In this document: positions 40,898 through 50,633 of the stretch, in pieces | Numbering within the stretch: the first letter of the stretch is position 1 | Layout of the letters: every line of letters begins with the position of its first letter | Assembly (NCBI RefSeq): GCF_035117555.1 | Contig: NZ_JAYKPK010000008.1 | Coordinates: 124,001 to 188,000 of the forward strand | Length of the DNA: 64,000 bases | Reading direction: 5' to 3' | Source of the DNA: Yoonia sp035117555 | Lineage (GTDB): Bacteria > Pseudomonadota > Alphaproteobacteria > Rhodobacterales > Rhodobacteraceae | Notes under the pieces: generated by a model | Told to the model about the DNA's origin: nothing | Database searches by the model: none | Seen by the model: the letters and a program-made list of their open reading frames with translations, nothing else | Translations under genes and position numbers: made by a program

Positions 40898-41503
40898 CTA
40901 TTTCGCCCCGATCTTGCCTTCTGTCCCAGCGCGCAGGCGCTGAATATTGCCCCAATGGCGGGCATAGATCAGCAGGGCGAGCAGGACGGCAAGCACGGCG
41001 GTTTGCGCAAAGCCGGTCGCGACCATCACGATGGGCAGGACCCCTGCGGCGACCAGTGCTGCGAGCGATGAAAACCGCGTGATCACGGCGGTGGCAAGCC
41101 AGATCGCGCAGGCGGCAAGGCCCATGGGCCAGACCAGCGCCAGCAGGATGCCCAGATAGGTCGCCACACCTTTGCCGCCCTTGAACCCCAGCCAGACCGG
41201 GAAACAATGGCCGACAAAGGCCATCAGCGCGGCGAGCTGCACCGCGTCTTCACCCGCATAATGCCGCGCGGCGAGCACGGCGACAGCGCCTTTGCCTGCG
41301 TCAAAGATCAGCGTCAGGGCGGCGGCTTTTTTGTTGCCGGTGCGCAGCACATTGGTCGCGCCGATATTGCCCGACCCGATATTGCGCAGATCGCCCAGAC
41401 CCATCAGTCGCGCCATGATCACCCCGCCGGGGATCGACCCCAGCAGATAGCCGATAGCGCCCCAAAGCGCGAGGATGGCAAGGCTGCTTTCGATCGCGGG
41501 CAT
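40898..41503 (-). CDS. plsY: Glycerol-3-phosphate acyltransferase PlsY
   Basis: 201 residues. Membrane enzyme that transfers acyl from acyl-phosphate to glycerol-3-phosphate. YLLGSIPGGVIMARLMGLGD, RNIGSGNIGATNVLRTGNKK, and GFKGGKGVATYLG are the three conserved PlsY motifs. Start ATG at 41503 overlaps the stop of the preceding gene (TGATG); the frame to 41539 is longer but inside that gene. Works with PlsC at 60.8 kb. Confidence 0.95.
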   Translation of the reverse strand: MPAIESSLAILALWGAIGYLLGSIPGGVIMARLMGLGDLRNIGSGNIGATNVLRTGNKKAAALTLIFDAGKGAVAVLAARHYAGEDAVQLAALMAFVGHCFPVWLGFKGGKGVATYLGILLALVWPMGLAACAIWLATAVITRFSSLAALVAAGVLPIVMVATGFAQTAVLAVLLALLIYARHWGNIQRLRAGTEGKIGAK

Positions 41504-42786
41504 CACGCCTCTCCCCAGATGCGGGTGCCGTCCACCCATGTGCCGATCACTTTGCCCTGCAGACGCGCGCCGTCAAAGGGGGTATTTTTGGATTTTGACT
41601 GCAATTTTGTCCGGTCGAGCAGGAAGGGCGCATCAGGGTCAAACAGGACCAGATCGGCAGGCGCGCCTTCCTGCATCCGGCCAGCGGCCAGACCCAGCAA
41701 GCGCGCGGGGTTCAATGAGAGTGCCCGGAACAGCCGCGGCAGGTCGATCTGGCCTGCGTGATACAGCCGCATCGCGGCGGGCAGCAGGGTTTCAAGGCCC
41801 ACAGCGCCGCTGGCGGCTTCTTCAAAGGGCAGGCGTTTGCTTTCCTCATCCTGTGGTGTGTGCATCGAACAGATGATGTCGATCAGCCCTTCGGCGACGG
41901 CGCGGACCACGGCGATCCGGTCATCCTCGGCCCGCAAGGGCGGTGTCAGTTTGAAAAAACTGCGGTAATCGGCCACATCCATGTCGTTCAGCGTCAAATG
42001 GTGGATGCTGACGCCAGCGGTGATTTTCACGCCATTGCGTTTTGCCCGTTCCAGCGCTGGCAAGGCGCGGGCCGTGGTGATCTGATCCACGTGATAGCGC
42101 GCGCCGGTCATTTCCAGCAGGCTGATATCACGGTCAAGCGCCATGCGTTCCGCCATTGGCGACACGCCCGGCAGGCCGCGCAAGGAGGCGAATTTGCCCG
42201 ATGTGACCACCGCGCCTTCAGACAGGCCGGGGTCTTGTGTATGGCCGATGACCAAAGCGTCGAGTGATCTTGCATAGGTCAGCGCGCGTGACAGGACCTT
42301 GGTTTTGACGACCACGCGGTCACAATCGGTGAAGGCGACGGCACCGGCGTCTTTCAGCAGGCCGATTTCGGTCATTTCCTGCCCCGCGCGGTCCTTGGTC
42401 AGCGCAGCCATCGGCAAGACATGCACCGGCGCGTCGAGCTGCGCGCGCCGCGCGACGAATTCGAGTTTCTCGGGCGTGTCAATCGCGGGGTCAGTATCGG
42501 GACGGGTGACGATGGTTGTCACCCCGCCCGCCGCTGCGGCCCGTCCGGCAGAGCGGAATGATTCCTTGTGCCTCTCACCCGGTTCAGAGACTTTCACGCC
42601 GATGTCGATGATGCCGGGGGCAAGGCACATGCCCGCGCAGTCGATGACCTTTGCGCCAACGGGTGGCGTTGCTTCCGCACCCAAAACGGCGTGGATCAAT
42701 CCGTCCACCACCAACACAGCGCCCGGCGCATCGGTCAGTGCGACCGGGTCGATCACCCGCGCATTGGCAAAGAAAATGGCTGTCAT
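41503..42786 (-). CDS. Dihydroorotase-like protein, probably non-catalytic (PyrX/PyrC' type)
   Basis: 427 residues of the amidohydrolase (dihydroorotase) fold: GMCLAPGIIDIGVKVSEPGE, then AAAGGVTTIVTRPDTDPAID, and GAVGLETLLP near the C-terminus. Key metal residues are missing: the usual H-x-H after the D of ID-x-H-x-H is Gly63 and Lys65, the Arg of HLREPG is Ser67, and the usual DHAPH is SMHTPQ. Such proteins next to pyrB in Pseudomonas (PyrC') are inactive subunits that assemble with aspartate carbamoyltransferase. A true dihydroorotase is expected elsewhere. AAGGAA precedes ATG 42786. Confidence 0.88.
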   Translation of the reverse strand: MTAIFFANARVIDPVALTDAPGAVLVVDGLIHAVLGAEATPPVGAKVIDCAGMCLAPGIIDIGVKVSEPGERHKESFRSAGRAAAAGGVTTIVTRPDTDPAIDTPEKLEFVARRAQLDAPVHVLPMAALTKDRAGQEMTEIGLLKDAGAVAFTDCDRVVVKTKVLSRALTYARSLDALVIGHTQDPGLSEGAVVTSGKFASLRGLPGVSPMAERMALDRDISLLEMTGARYHVDQITTARALPALERAKRNGVKITAGVSIHHLTLNDMDVADYRSFFKLTPPLRAEDDRIAVVRAVAEGLIDIICSMHTPQDEESKRLPFEEAASGAVGLETLLPAAMRLYHAGQIDLPRLFRALSLNPARLLGLAAGRMQEGAPADLVLFDPDAPFLLDRTKLQSKSKNTPFDGARLQGKVIGTWVDGTRIWGEA

Positions 42787-42808
42787 CACTGGTTTCCTTT
42801 GCAAGATA

Positions 42809-43324
42809 TCATTGGCCGACCCAGACCATCAGCGCAACCAGCGCGAACATCACCAGCAGGGCGGCGGTGGCGACCATTCCGCTCATCCTTGCGTCGGATT
42901 TGCGGGGTTTGGCGGTTTGCGGGCCATTCATCTCGCCCGCCGCCCCGTCCGAGGTCAGTTTTTCGGAGGTTTGAATCTGGGCGGCGTCGCGCAGGACCAT
43001 GACGGCGCGGCTGTCCTCGGGCAGGGTGATCTGCTGCGCCTTGCTGCCAAAAGCACGCGACATGATCAGCACCACTGGCCCCGTCACACGGCGCAAGGTG
43101 GTGACCTGCGCGGGCGTCAGCGGCATTTCATAGCCTTGCTGGATCAGATCAGGCAGGGCCATCTCGGCCTTGCCTGCGGGCGGGATCAGATCAACGAAAT
43201 CAAGGTTCAGATCGACCTGCCCGATGATCTTGCCGATCATCCCGGCCTTTGACCCGGTCAGCGGCGGGCCGAAATGTTCGACGATGTAAAGCGCGCCATG
43301 GTCATTTGCGGGGATATCCAGCAT
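42809..43324 (-). CDS. Conserved membrane-anchored protein between pyrB and the pyrC-like gene
   Basis: 171 residues. A soluble N-terminal domain (GALYIVEHFGPPLTGSKAGM, then LTPAQVTTLRRVTGPVVLIM) and a single C-terminal helix (GMVATAALLVMFALVALMVW). No family known to me; its place between pyrB and the dihydroorotase-like gene is a Rhodobacteraceae arrangement. Four bases from pyrB, 22 from the next gene, so it belongs to the operon. Confidence 0.75.
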   Translation of the reverse strand: MLDIPANDHGALYIVEHFGPPLTGSKAGMIGKIIGQVDLNLDFVDLIPPAGKAEMALPDLIQQGYEMPLTPAQVTTLRRVTGPVVLIMSRAFGSKAQQITLPEDSRAVMVLRDAAQIQTSEKLTSDGAAGEMNGPQTAKPRKSDARMSGMVATAALLVMFALVALMVWVGQ

Positions 43325-43328
43325 CCGG

Positions 43329-44285
43329 TTACACCATCACACTGGTGTCGCGCCGCGCTTCGCGCAGGTTGCGCGCCAGCAGGTCCATCGCGGCCATCCG
43401 CACGGCGACGCCCATTTCGACCTGTTTCTGGATGACGGATCGGTTGATATCGTCGGCGATAGTCCCATCAATCTCTACCCCGCGATTCATCGGGCCGGGA
43501 TGCATGACAATCGCATCGGGCTTTGCGTGGGATAATTTTGCTGCATCCAGGCCGTATCGGTGGAAATATTCCCGCTCTGACGGGATGAACCCACCATCCA
43601 TCCGTTCCTTTTGCAGCCGCAGCATCATCACCACATCAACGTCTTTCAGCCCGGTGACCATGTCATCGTAAACCTCGACCCCGAAATCACCGATGCCCGA
43701 TGGCATCAAGGTGGGCGGTCCGATCAGGCGGATGCGGTTTTCCATCTTGCCCAAGAGCATGATGTTGGACCGCGCCACGCGGCTATGGGCGATATCGCCG
43801 CAAATCGCGATGTTCAGCCGGTGCAACCGGCCCTTGGCGCGGCGGATGGTCAGGGCGTCCAGCAGGGCTTGGGTCGGATGTTCGTGGCGTCCGTCACCGG
43901 CGTTCAGCACGGCGCAATTGACCTTTTGGGCCAAAAGGTCCACCGCGCCCGATTGCGGATGCCGCACGACGAGAAGATCAGGGCGCATCGCATTCAGCGT
44001 CAGCGCCGTGTCGATCAGCGTTTCGCCCTTTTTGATGGAGGATGCCTGCATCCCCATATTCATCACATCGGCACCCAGACGCTTGCCCGCGAGTTCGAAA
44101 CTGGCCTGCGTGCGGGTCGAGTTCTCGAAAAACATGTTGATCTGGGTCAGACCGGCGAGGACTTCGCGATGCGCTAATCCCCGGCTGTTATGGTCGGCAT
44201 AGGTATCTGCAAGATCCAGAAGGGTCGTTATTTCCAGCGGATGCAGCTGTTCGATCCCCAAAAGATGCTTTGCGCGGAATGTCAT
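43329..44285 (-). CDS. pyrB: Aspartate carbamoyltransferase catalytic subunit
   Basis: 318 residues. First committed step of pyrimidine synthesis. The carbamoyl-phosphate site is FFENSTRTQASFELAGKRLG (with Gln where many have Arg), and GDGRHEHPTQALLDALTIRR is the aspartate-binding signature. The ATG at 44285 is used; the frame continues to 44408 without a ribosome site. Divergent from the uracil-DNA glycosylase gene over about 100 bases, and followed by the presumed non-catalytic dihydroorotase partner. Confidence 0.95.
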   Translation of the reverse strand: MTFRAKHLLGIEQLHPLEITTLLDLADTYADHNSRGLAHREVLAGLTQINMFFENSTRTQASFELAGKRLGADVMNMGMQASSIKKGETLIDTALTLNAMRPDLLVVRHPQSGAVDLLAQKVNCAVLNAGDGRHEHPTQALLDALTIRRAKGRLHRLNIAICGDIAHSRVARSNIMLLGKMENRIRLIGPPTLMPSGIGDFGVEVYDDMVTGLKDVDVVMMLRLQKERMDGGFIPSEREYFHRYGLDAAKLSHAKPDAIVMHPGPMNRGVEIDGTIADDINRSVIQKQVEMGVAVRMAAMDLLARNLREARRDTSVMV

Positions 44286-44389
44286 GCCCTGATCCTTTGC
44301 AGCCCGTTGCGGGGTTATAGGCCGCGCGCTGCCGGGCTTCAATGCCGCAGGGCCTGCACAAAGGTATGGTTTGCGCCTAATGTCGCGAC

Positions 44390-45160
44390 ATGGATTCGCA
44401 GAACACATATTGGCAGGACCGCGCGGCGCTGGAATGGCAGGTCGAACTGGGCGTGACCGATGCCATTCTGGATGCGCCGGTGGACCGCTATACGCTTGAC
44501 CCGGTGCCGGTGAAGGCCGCGCCTGTCGCTGAGGTTGCCGCGCCTGTCGTGCAAGAGGCAGATCCGGTCGCCATCGCGCGTGCGGCGGCAGAGGCCGCGA
44601 GCGATCTGCCTGCCTTGGCCACCGCCATCGCCGCCTATGAATTATGTGAGATCAAGCGCGGTGCGCGCAATGCGGTCTTTGCCGATGGCCAGCCCGGCGC
44701 GCGGGTGATGATCGTGGGCGAGGCACCGGGGCGCGAGGAAGATCGCGCCGGCAAGCCCTTTGTCGGGCAGGCAGGGCAGATGTTGGACCGGATGCTCGCC
44801 GCGATTGATCTGGGCCGCGCGCATCCCGATCAGGACCGTGCCGTCTATATTACCAACGTCATGCCCTGGCGGCCACCGTCGAACCGCACGCCGGATGCGG
44901 ATGAAATCGCGATGATGCTGCCTTTTCTGGAACGCCATATCCAGCTGGCCGATCCGCAGATCATCGTGCTGATGGGCAATACGCCGTGTCAGGCTTTGCT
45001 GGGGCAAAAGGGCATCACCACGCTGCGCGGCAATTGGACCGAAGTGTTGGGTAAGCCTTGCTTGCCGATGTTTCACCCCGCTTACCTTTTGCGCAACACT
45101 GCCGCCAAGCGCGAGGCTTGGGCGGATCTTTTGGCGCTGAATGCAAGGTTGAAACAATGA
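44390..45160 (+). CDS. Uracil-DNA glycosylase, family 4-like
   Basis: 256 residues. After an Ala/Pro-rich N-terminal extension (about 75 residues), the glycosylase domain has MIVGEAPGREEDRAGKPFVG (motif 1) and MFHPAYLLRNTAAKREAWAD (motif 2). The Cys pattern of Fe-S family 4 enzymes is reduced to a single Cys (YELCEIKRGA) at the usual place, a variation I recall in alphaproteobacteria. It removes uracil from DNA. Its stop overlaps the moaB start (ATGA). Confidence 0.9.
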   Translation: MDSQNTYWQDRAALEWQVELGVTDAILDAPVDRYTLDPVPVKAAPVAEVAAPVVQEADPVAIARAAAEAASDLPALATAIAAYELCEIKRGARNAVFADGQPGARVMIVGEAPGREEDRAGKPFVGQAGQMLDRMLAAIDLGRAHPDQDRAVYITNVMPWRPPSNRTPDADEIAMMLPFLERHIQLADPQIIVLMGNTPCQALLGQKGITTLRGNWTEVLGKPCLPMFHPAYLLRNTAAKREAWADLLALNARLKQ

Positions 45161-45699
45161 GCCGGATTGACGAAACGCTGGAGTTTATCCCCGTCCGCAT
45201 TGCGGTGCTGACGGTCAGTGATACCCGCGCGCTGGCGGATGATAAATCCGGCCAGACTTTGGTGGATCGCATTACCGCCGCCGGGCATCATCTGGCGGAT
45301 CGCAAGATCATCCGCGATGAACGCGTCCTGATCGCGGATCAATTGCGCGCGTGGTGTGCGGATGATGGGGTCGATGTGGTTATCTCTACGGGCGGCACAG
45401 GGCTGACTGGGCGCGATGTGACGGTCGAGGCGCATCGCGATGTTTATGAGAAAGAGATTGATGCTTTCGGGACGATCTTTACCATAGTCAGCATGCAGAA
45501 AATCGGGACCTCTGCTGTGCAAAGCCGTGCCACAGCGGGTGTCGCGCAGGGGACTTATCTGTTTGCGTTGCCCGGCTCCCCCGGGGCCTGTCGCGATGCC
45601 TGGGATGAAATTCTGGGCCGTCAGCTCGATTTCCGGCACCGGCCCTGTAACTTTGTCGAGATCATGCCGCGATTGGATGAACATTTGCGACGGAAATGA
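45157..45699 (+). CDS. moaB: Molybdenum cofactor biosynthesis protein MoaB
   Basis: 180 residues. VRIAVLTVSDTRALADDKSG, then DVVISTGGTGLTGRDVTVEA and FALPGSPGACRDAWDE are the MPT-binding and adenylylation-site features of MoaB/MogA. It adenylates molybdopterin before Mo insertion by MoeA (encoded at 19-21 kb). The start overlaps the glycosylase stop, so an accidental partnership is likely rather than functional. Confidence 0.93.
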   Translation: MSRIDETLEFIPVRIAVLTVSDTRALADDKSGQTLVDRITAAGHHLADRKIIRDERVLIADQLRAWCADDGVDVVISTGGTGLTGRDVTVEAHRDVYEKEIDAFGTIFTIVSMQKIGTSAVQSRATAGVAQGTYLFALPGSPGACRDAWDEILGRQLDFRHRPCNFVEIMPRLDEHLRRK

Positions 45700-45771
45700 T
45701 CTGTTCCATCGTATGAGGGGACAGAAGGCCACGCGCGCCCTGATCCTGCGTGCGGCAATAAGGATTATTTG

Positions 45772-47223
45772 ATGCGTTTTCTGCGAAGAAGCCTGACGGG
45801 CATTTTTCTGCTGTCCCTGACCTTGGTCCTGCTGGCTTGGGCGGGCAGTATGGTGTTTAGCGCCGTTCAGGCGCGGATGAACCAGGAACCACGCAGCTTT
45901 GCCCAGAATGAACGGGAATTCACCGTCAATGTGCTGACGCTGGAAGCGCAGAGCCTGACGCCTGAATTGGTAGTGTTCGGCGAATTGCGTAGCCAACGCA
46001 CTTTGGATTTGCGCTCGGCCACAGGCGGCACGGTGTTGGACGCGGATGCCGCGCTGGTTGAAGGCGGCACCGTCACTGCGGGCCAAGTGCTGGTCCGCAT
46101 TGACCCGGTCGAGGCAGAGGCGGCATTGGCGCGGATTCGTGCCGATGTGCAGGATGCCGAGGCTGAATTGCGCGATGCGCGCCGCGCGTTGGATCTGGGG
46201 CAGGATGAATTGACCGCCGCCCGCGCGCAGGCGGCTTTGCGCGAACAGGCGCTGGCGCGGGCCTTGGATTTGCAGGGGCGCGGTGTGGGGACAACCTCGG
46301 CAGTGGAAGAGGCGGAACTGACCGCCTCCAGCGCCGGGGCGGCGGTTTTGACCCGCAGGCAGGCGATTGCGACGGCCGAGGCGCGGATTGATCAGGCCAC
46401 AACCCGCCTTGCGCGATCGCAGATCGATCTGGCAGAGGCAGAGCGTAATCTGGCCAATACCGAAATCACCGCCGCCTTTGACGGGACCTTGACCGAGGTC
46501 ACAATCACCCCCGGCGCAAGGGTCACCGCGAATGAGCTTTTCGCGCGGCTGATTGATCCGGCGCAGCTTGAGGTCGCGTTCCGCGTCTCAACCTCACAAT
46601 ATGCCCGCCTGCTGGGTGCAGATGGCCAGTTGACCCGCGCGCCTGTCACTGTGGCGCTTGATGCCTCTGGCGTGAACCTGTCTGCCAGCGGCCAGATCAC
46701 CCGTGAAGGGGCCAGTGTTGGCGCAGGCCAGACCGGGCGGCAATTGTTCGCTCGGCTGGATAAAGCGCCGGGATTTCGCCCCGGCGATTTTGTCACCGTC
46801 AGTATCGCCGAACCGATGCTGGACAATGTGGCGCTGTTGCCTGCGACCGCTGTCGGGTCGGATGATATGATCCTGACCGTCGATGCGGATGAACGGTTGC
46901 AGCCCGTCGCCGTCGATGTCCTGCGCCGTCAGGGTGATGACGTGATCATCGCCGCCGCTGATCTGGCGGGGGCGATGGTGGTGATGGAACGCTCGCCTTT
47001 GTTGGGGGCCGGGATCAAGGTCCGCCCGATCCGGCCCGGCGTGGTCGTGGAAGAAACCGCCGCATTGATCCCGCTTGATGCCGACAGGCGCGCGCGGCTG
47101 ATCGCTTATGTGACTGACGGGCCGATGCCCGATGAGGTCAAGGCACGGATCATCGCGCAACTGGAACAGGATGAGGTGTCGTCCGAGACCGTGGAACGGC
47201 TGGAAAGCCGGATGGGCAGCTGA
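45772..47223 (+). CDS. RND efflux periplasmic adaptor (membrane fusion protein)
   Basis: 483 residues. An N-terminal membrane anchor (LTGIFLLSLTLVLLAWAGS) is followed by a barrel-sandwich lipoyl part, a long coiled-coil hairpin (ALARIRADVQDAEAELRDAR, then ARIDQATTRLARSQIDLAEA) and a beta-barrel domain with FRPGDFVTVSIAEPM. AAGGA lies eight bases before the ATG. The stop overlaps the RND permease start. The pump is probably HAE1-like; cargo unknown. No outer-membrane channel gene is adjacent. Confidence 0.9.
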   Translation: MRFLRRSLTGIFLLSLTLVLLAWAGSMVFSAVQARMNQEPRSFAQNEREFTVNVLTLEAQSLTPELVVFGELRSQRTLDLRSATGGTVLDADAALVEGGTVTAGQVLVRIDPVEAEAALARIRADVQDAEAELRDARRALDLGQDELTAARAQAALREQALARALDLQGRGVGTTSAVEEAELTASSAGAAVLTRRQAIATAEARIDQATTRLARSQIDLAEAERNLANTEITAAFDGTLTEVTITPGARVTANELFARLIDPAQLEVAFRVSTSQYARLLGADGQLTRAPVTVALDASGVNLSASGQITREGASVGAGQTGRQLFARLDKAPGFRPGDFVTVSIAEPMLDNVALLPATAVGSDDMILTVDADERLQPVAVDVLRRQGDDVIIAAADLAGAMVVMERSPLLGAGIKVRPIRPGVVVEETAALIPLDADRRARLIAYVTDGPMPDEVKARIIAQLEQDEVSSETVERLESRMGS

Positions 47224-50200
47224 TGGCGACCGGGGGTGACAGGCTGACGGCGGGGGCAGGCGGATTGCTGTCCTATTTCACAAGGCACAAGACAGCGGCG
47301 AACCTGCTCTTGGTGCTGATGCTGGCAGCCGGTGTGCTGGCGATCCCCAATATGCGGGCGCAGTTCTTTCCCGATGTGATCATCGACAGCGTGTCGGTGA
47401 ATGTCGGCTGGTCCGGTGCCGGGGCCGAGGATGTGGATGCCGCCATCGTGCAGGTGCTGGAACCTGTGCTGCTGGCGGTGGAGGGGGTGACGGGATCGTC
47501 GTCACGCTCGACCGAAGGCTCTGCGCGGATTTCGCTGGAATTTGAACCCGGCTATGACATGGACCGCGCCGCCGAGGATGTGCAGATCGCCGTCGATGGG
47601 GCAAGCAACCTGCCGGAAGATGCCGATGACCCCAGCATCCGGCGCGGCGGCTGGTCGGACCGAGTGACTGATGTGGTGATCGCAGGCCCCGTCGGTGTGG
47701 ATCAACTGGGCCGCTTTGCCGATGAATTCGCGATCCGGCTGTTTGCCGAAGGGGTGACGCAGGTTTCGGTCCAAGGTGTCGCAGCGCCATCGATCATCGT
47801 GGAGGTGCCGTCCTTGTCGCTGATCGAACATGATATCGGGATCGCCGATATCGCGCAGCGGATTGCCGAGGAAACCGCCGCCGCCCCTGCCGGTGATGTA
47901 TCCTCGAACGCGCGTGTGCGCACCGGCGTCGCCCGGCGCAGTGCCGAGGAGATCGGCGCGATTGCCCTGCGGTCCAATCCTGACGGATCGACCCTGACGA
48001 TTGCCGATGTGGCCAATCTGCAGGTCGAAGGGATCGACCGCGACCGTGCCTATTTTGTGAGAGACGATCCGGCGATCATGGTGGTGGTGCAGCGCTCTGC
48101 CACTGGCGATGCGATTGGCTTGCAGCGCAGTGTTGAACGGGTCGCGGCGGAAATGCAGGCGGTTCTGCCGGATGGTGTGACGGTGCAACTGACCAATGCG
48201 CGCGCCGAACAGATCACCGGACGGCTGGATATTCTGGTGCGCAATGGCTTGACCGGGCTCGCGCTCGTCGTGGCGCTGTTGTTCTTTTTTCTGAACGCGC
48301 GCACGGCGTTCTGGGTCGCGGCGGGTATCCCGGTGGCGATGCTGGCGGCAGTCGCACTGATGTATGTGGCAGGGATCACGTTCAACATGATTTCGCTTTT
48401 CGCGCTGATCATCACGCTCGGGATCGTGGTGGATGACGCGATTGTCGTTGGCGAACATGCGGATTTCCGGGTCAGGCAGTTGAAGGAACCGCCCACGGTC
48501 GCCGCTGAAAACGCGGCAAGGCGGATGTTCAGCCCGGTGTTTTCGGCGACGATCACCACGATCATCGCGTTTTTCGGGCTGGTGGTGATCGGCGGGCGCT
48601 TTGGTGATCTGATCGCCGATATCCCCTATACCGTGATCGTCGTGCTGATCGCGAGCCTTGTGGAATGTTTCCTGATCCTGCCCAATCACCTGTCCCATGC
48701 GATTGCGCATTCGGCGAAGGATCATTGGTATGACCGCCCGTCGAAATACGTCAATCGGGGCTTTGACTGGTTCCGATTCACCTTGTTCGCGCCGTTCATG
48801 GCGCTGGTAATCCGGGCGCGCTATCCGGTGGTGGCGCTGGCGATTGTCACGCTTGCGGCCTCCTGCGCCATGGTCATTCGTGGCGATGTGTCATGGCGGT
48901 TCTTTGCCTCGCCGGAACAAAGTCAGGTCAGCGGGAATTTCGCCATGCTGCCCGGCGCGACACGCGACGACACGCTGGAGATGATGCGCGAAATGCAGCG
49001 CGCGACCGAGGCTTTGGGCGCGGAATATGAAGCCGAATATGGCATCAACCCTCTGCTGGCCGTGATTGCCGAGATTGGCGGCAATTCGGGCCGGCCCATT
49101 GCCGGGGCGGAAAACAAGGATGCTGATCAATTGGGTGCCATCACCATCGAACTGGTCGATGCCGACAGCCGTCCCTATTCCAGCAGCGCATTCGTGACTG
49201 CCTTGCAGGAAAGCATCATCCAGCATCCGATGGCCGAAACCGTCAGTTTCCGCAGCTGGGGGGCCGGGCCTGCGGCGGATGGGATCGAGGTGGAATTGTC
49301 CGGTGCCGACAGCACGACGCTGAAAGCCGCTGCCGAGGCGTTGAAGACCGAACTTGCGCAATATGCGGAAGTGTCTGCGCTGGAGGATTCGCTGTCTTAC
49401 GACAAGGAAGAACTGGTGTTGCAATTGACACCGCAAGGTCAGGCGCTGGGGCTGTCGATTGACGGGCTGGGCCGTGTTTTGCGTAATACTTTGGCGGGGA
49501 TCGAAGCGGCGAGCTTTCCTGATGGCACGAGGTCCGCCACGATCCGTGTGGAATTGCCGGAGGCAGAATTGACGGCGGATTTTCTGAACAATATCCAGAT
49601 CCGCACTGGCGAGCGGACCTATGTGCCGCTGGCCGATGTGGTGACGGTCGAAACCCGCAGCGGCTTTTCCACCGTGCGGCGCGAAAATGGCGTGCAATTG
49701 ATTTCGGTGACAGGCGAGTTAGACAGTGATGACGCCGCCCGCGCGACCGAGATTCAGCAGATCATCGCGGGCGATATCCTGCCGCGACTGCAGAGCGTTT
49801 ATGGGATTGAAACGACACTCGCGGGCCAGAACGAACAGGAACAGCAGTTTCTGGGCGATGCGACGGTCGGGCTGATGCTGGTGCTTTTGGGGATTTACCT
49901 GACGCTGGCATGGATTTTCGGCAGCTGGACCCGGCCCATCGTGGTGATGTCGATCATCCCCTTTGCCTTGGTCGGGACAATCTGGGGCCATTACGTCTGG
50001 CAGATCCCGATGAGCCTGTTCACCGTTGTGGGTCTGATCGGGATGGTCGGGATCATCATCAACGATTCCATCGTGCTGGTGACCACGGTGGATGAATATG
50101 CGGCAGAGCGTGGGCTGGTCCCCGCAATCATCGATGGCACAGTGGACCGGCTGCGACCTGTGCTGTTGACGACGCTGACCACGGTGCTGGGCCTTGCGCC

Positions 50201-50618
50201 GCTGCTCTATGAAGGATCGACGCAGGCGGAATTCCTGAAACCCACGGTGGTGACGTTGGTCTTTGGTCTGGGGTTTGGGATGGTTCTGGTGTTGTTGGTG
50301 GTGCCTGCGATCATGGCGATGCAGGCCGATATCGCGCGGCAGATGCAGGCGGCGCGGCGGGCTTTGCGCGGGCGGCGGATGGCGATGGTGCTGCCTGCGG
50401 CGCTGGGCGTTCTGGTTGCGGCGATCCTGTTTGGTGCGCTGGTGCTGCCGTTGGTGCTGACCGGCGCGCCTTGGGCACCGATGCTGGCGGCACTGCCATT
50501 TCTGGCCGGTGGTTTTGGCCCGGCACTGGCGGTCTTCATGCTGGCGATGTTGGTGATGATGGTGGTGATCTATGCGGTCGCTATGGCGGGTTTCGCGCTA
50601 CGGCGTGCGCGGGCCTGA
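47223..50618 (+). CDS. RND-family efflux permease
   Basis: 1131 residues. Twelve-helix proton-driven pump: the first helix follows GGLLSYFTRHKTAANLLLVL, and the large periplasmic loops follow helices 1 and 7. The TM4 proton relay is IITLGIVVDDAIVVGEHADF with paired Asp. Sequence GMVGIIINDSIVLVTTVDEY marks the TM10 region. It is of the HAE1/AcrB-like type but not assignable to a drug. It overlaps the adaptor gene by one base and lacks a co-located TolC. Confidence 0.93.
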   Translation: MATGGDRLTAGAGGLLSYFTRHKTAANLLLVLMLAAGVLAIPNMRAQFFPDVIIDSVSVNVGWSGAGAEDVDAAIVQVLEPVLLAVEGVTGSSSRSTEGSARISLEFEPGYDMDRAAEDVQIAVDGASNLPEDADDPSIRRGGWSDRVTDVVIAGPVGVDQLGRFADEFAIRLFAEGVTQVSVQGVAAPSIIVEVPSLSLIEHDIGIADIAQRIAEETAAAPAGDVSSNARVRTGVARRSAEEIGAIALRSNPDGSTLTIADVANLQVEGIDRDRAYFVRDDPAIMVVVQRSATGDAIGLQRSVERVAAEMQAVLPDGVTVQLTNARAEQITGRLDILVRNGLTGLALVVALLFFFLNARTAFWVAAGIPVAMLAAVALMYVAGITFNMISLFALIITLGIVVDDAIVVGEHADFRVRQLKEPPTVAAENAARRMFSPVFSATITTIIAFFGLVVIGGRFGDLIADIPYTVIVVLIASLVECFLILPNHLSHAIAHSAKDHWYDRPSKYVNRGFDWFRFTLFAPFMALVIRARYPVVALAIVTLAASCAMVIRGDVSWRFFASPEQSQVSGNFAMLPGATRDDTLEMMREMQRATEALGAEYEAEYGINPLLAVIAEIGGNSGRPIAGAENKDADQLGAITIELVDADSRPYSSSAFVTALQESIIQHPMAETVSFRSWGAGPAADGIEVELSGADSTTLKAAAEALKTELAQYAEVSALEDSLSYDKEELVLQLTPQGQALGLSIDGLGRVLRNTLAGIEAASFPDGTRSATIRVELPEAELTADFLNNIQIRTGERTYVPLADVVTVETRSGFSTVRRENGVQLISVTGELDSDDAARATEIQQIIAGDILPRLQSVYGIETTLAGQNEQEQQFLGDATVGLMLVLLGIYLTLAWIFGSWTRPIVVMSIIPFALVGTIWGHYVWQIPMSLFTVVGLIGMVGIIINDSIVLVTTVDEYAAERGLVPAIIDGTVDRLRPVLLTTLTTVLGLAPLLYEGSTQAEFLKPTVVTLVFGLGFGMVLVLLVVPAIMAMQADIARQMQAARRALRGRRMAMVLPAALGVLVAAILFGALVLPLVLTGAPWAPMLAALPFLAGGFGPALAVFMLAMLVMMVVIYAVAMAGFALRRARA

Positions 50619-50633
50619 TGCGGCTGCGCCGCA

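Noticed and set aside
45700..45771. TetR-type operator before the RND efflux genes
   Set aside because: RND pumps are often TetR-controlled, but no copy of the ACTGAAC-G-GTTCAGT motif is present in this gap, so the TetR at 16.4 kb is not linked to this pump by sequence.
47502..48725. 407-codon open frame antisense to the RND permease
   Set aside because: Same kind of shadow: highly charged, lacking any family signature and mirroring the codon pattern of the permease gene.
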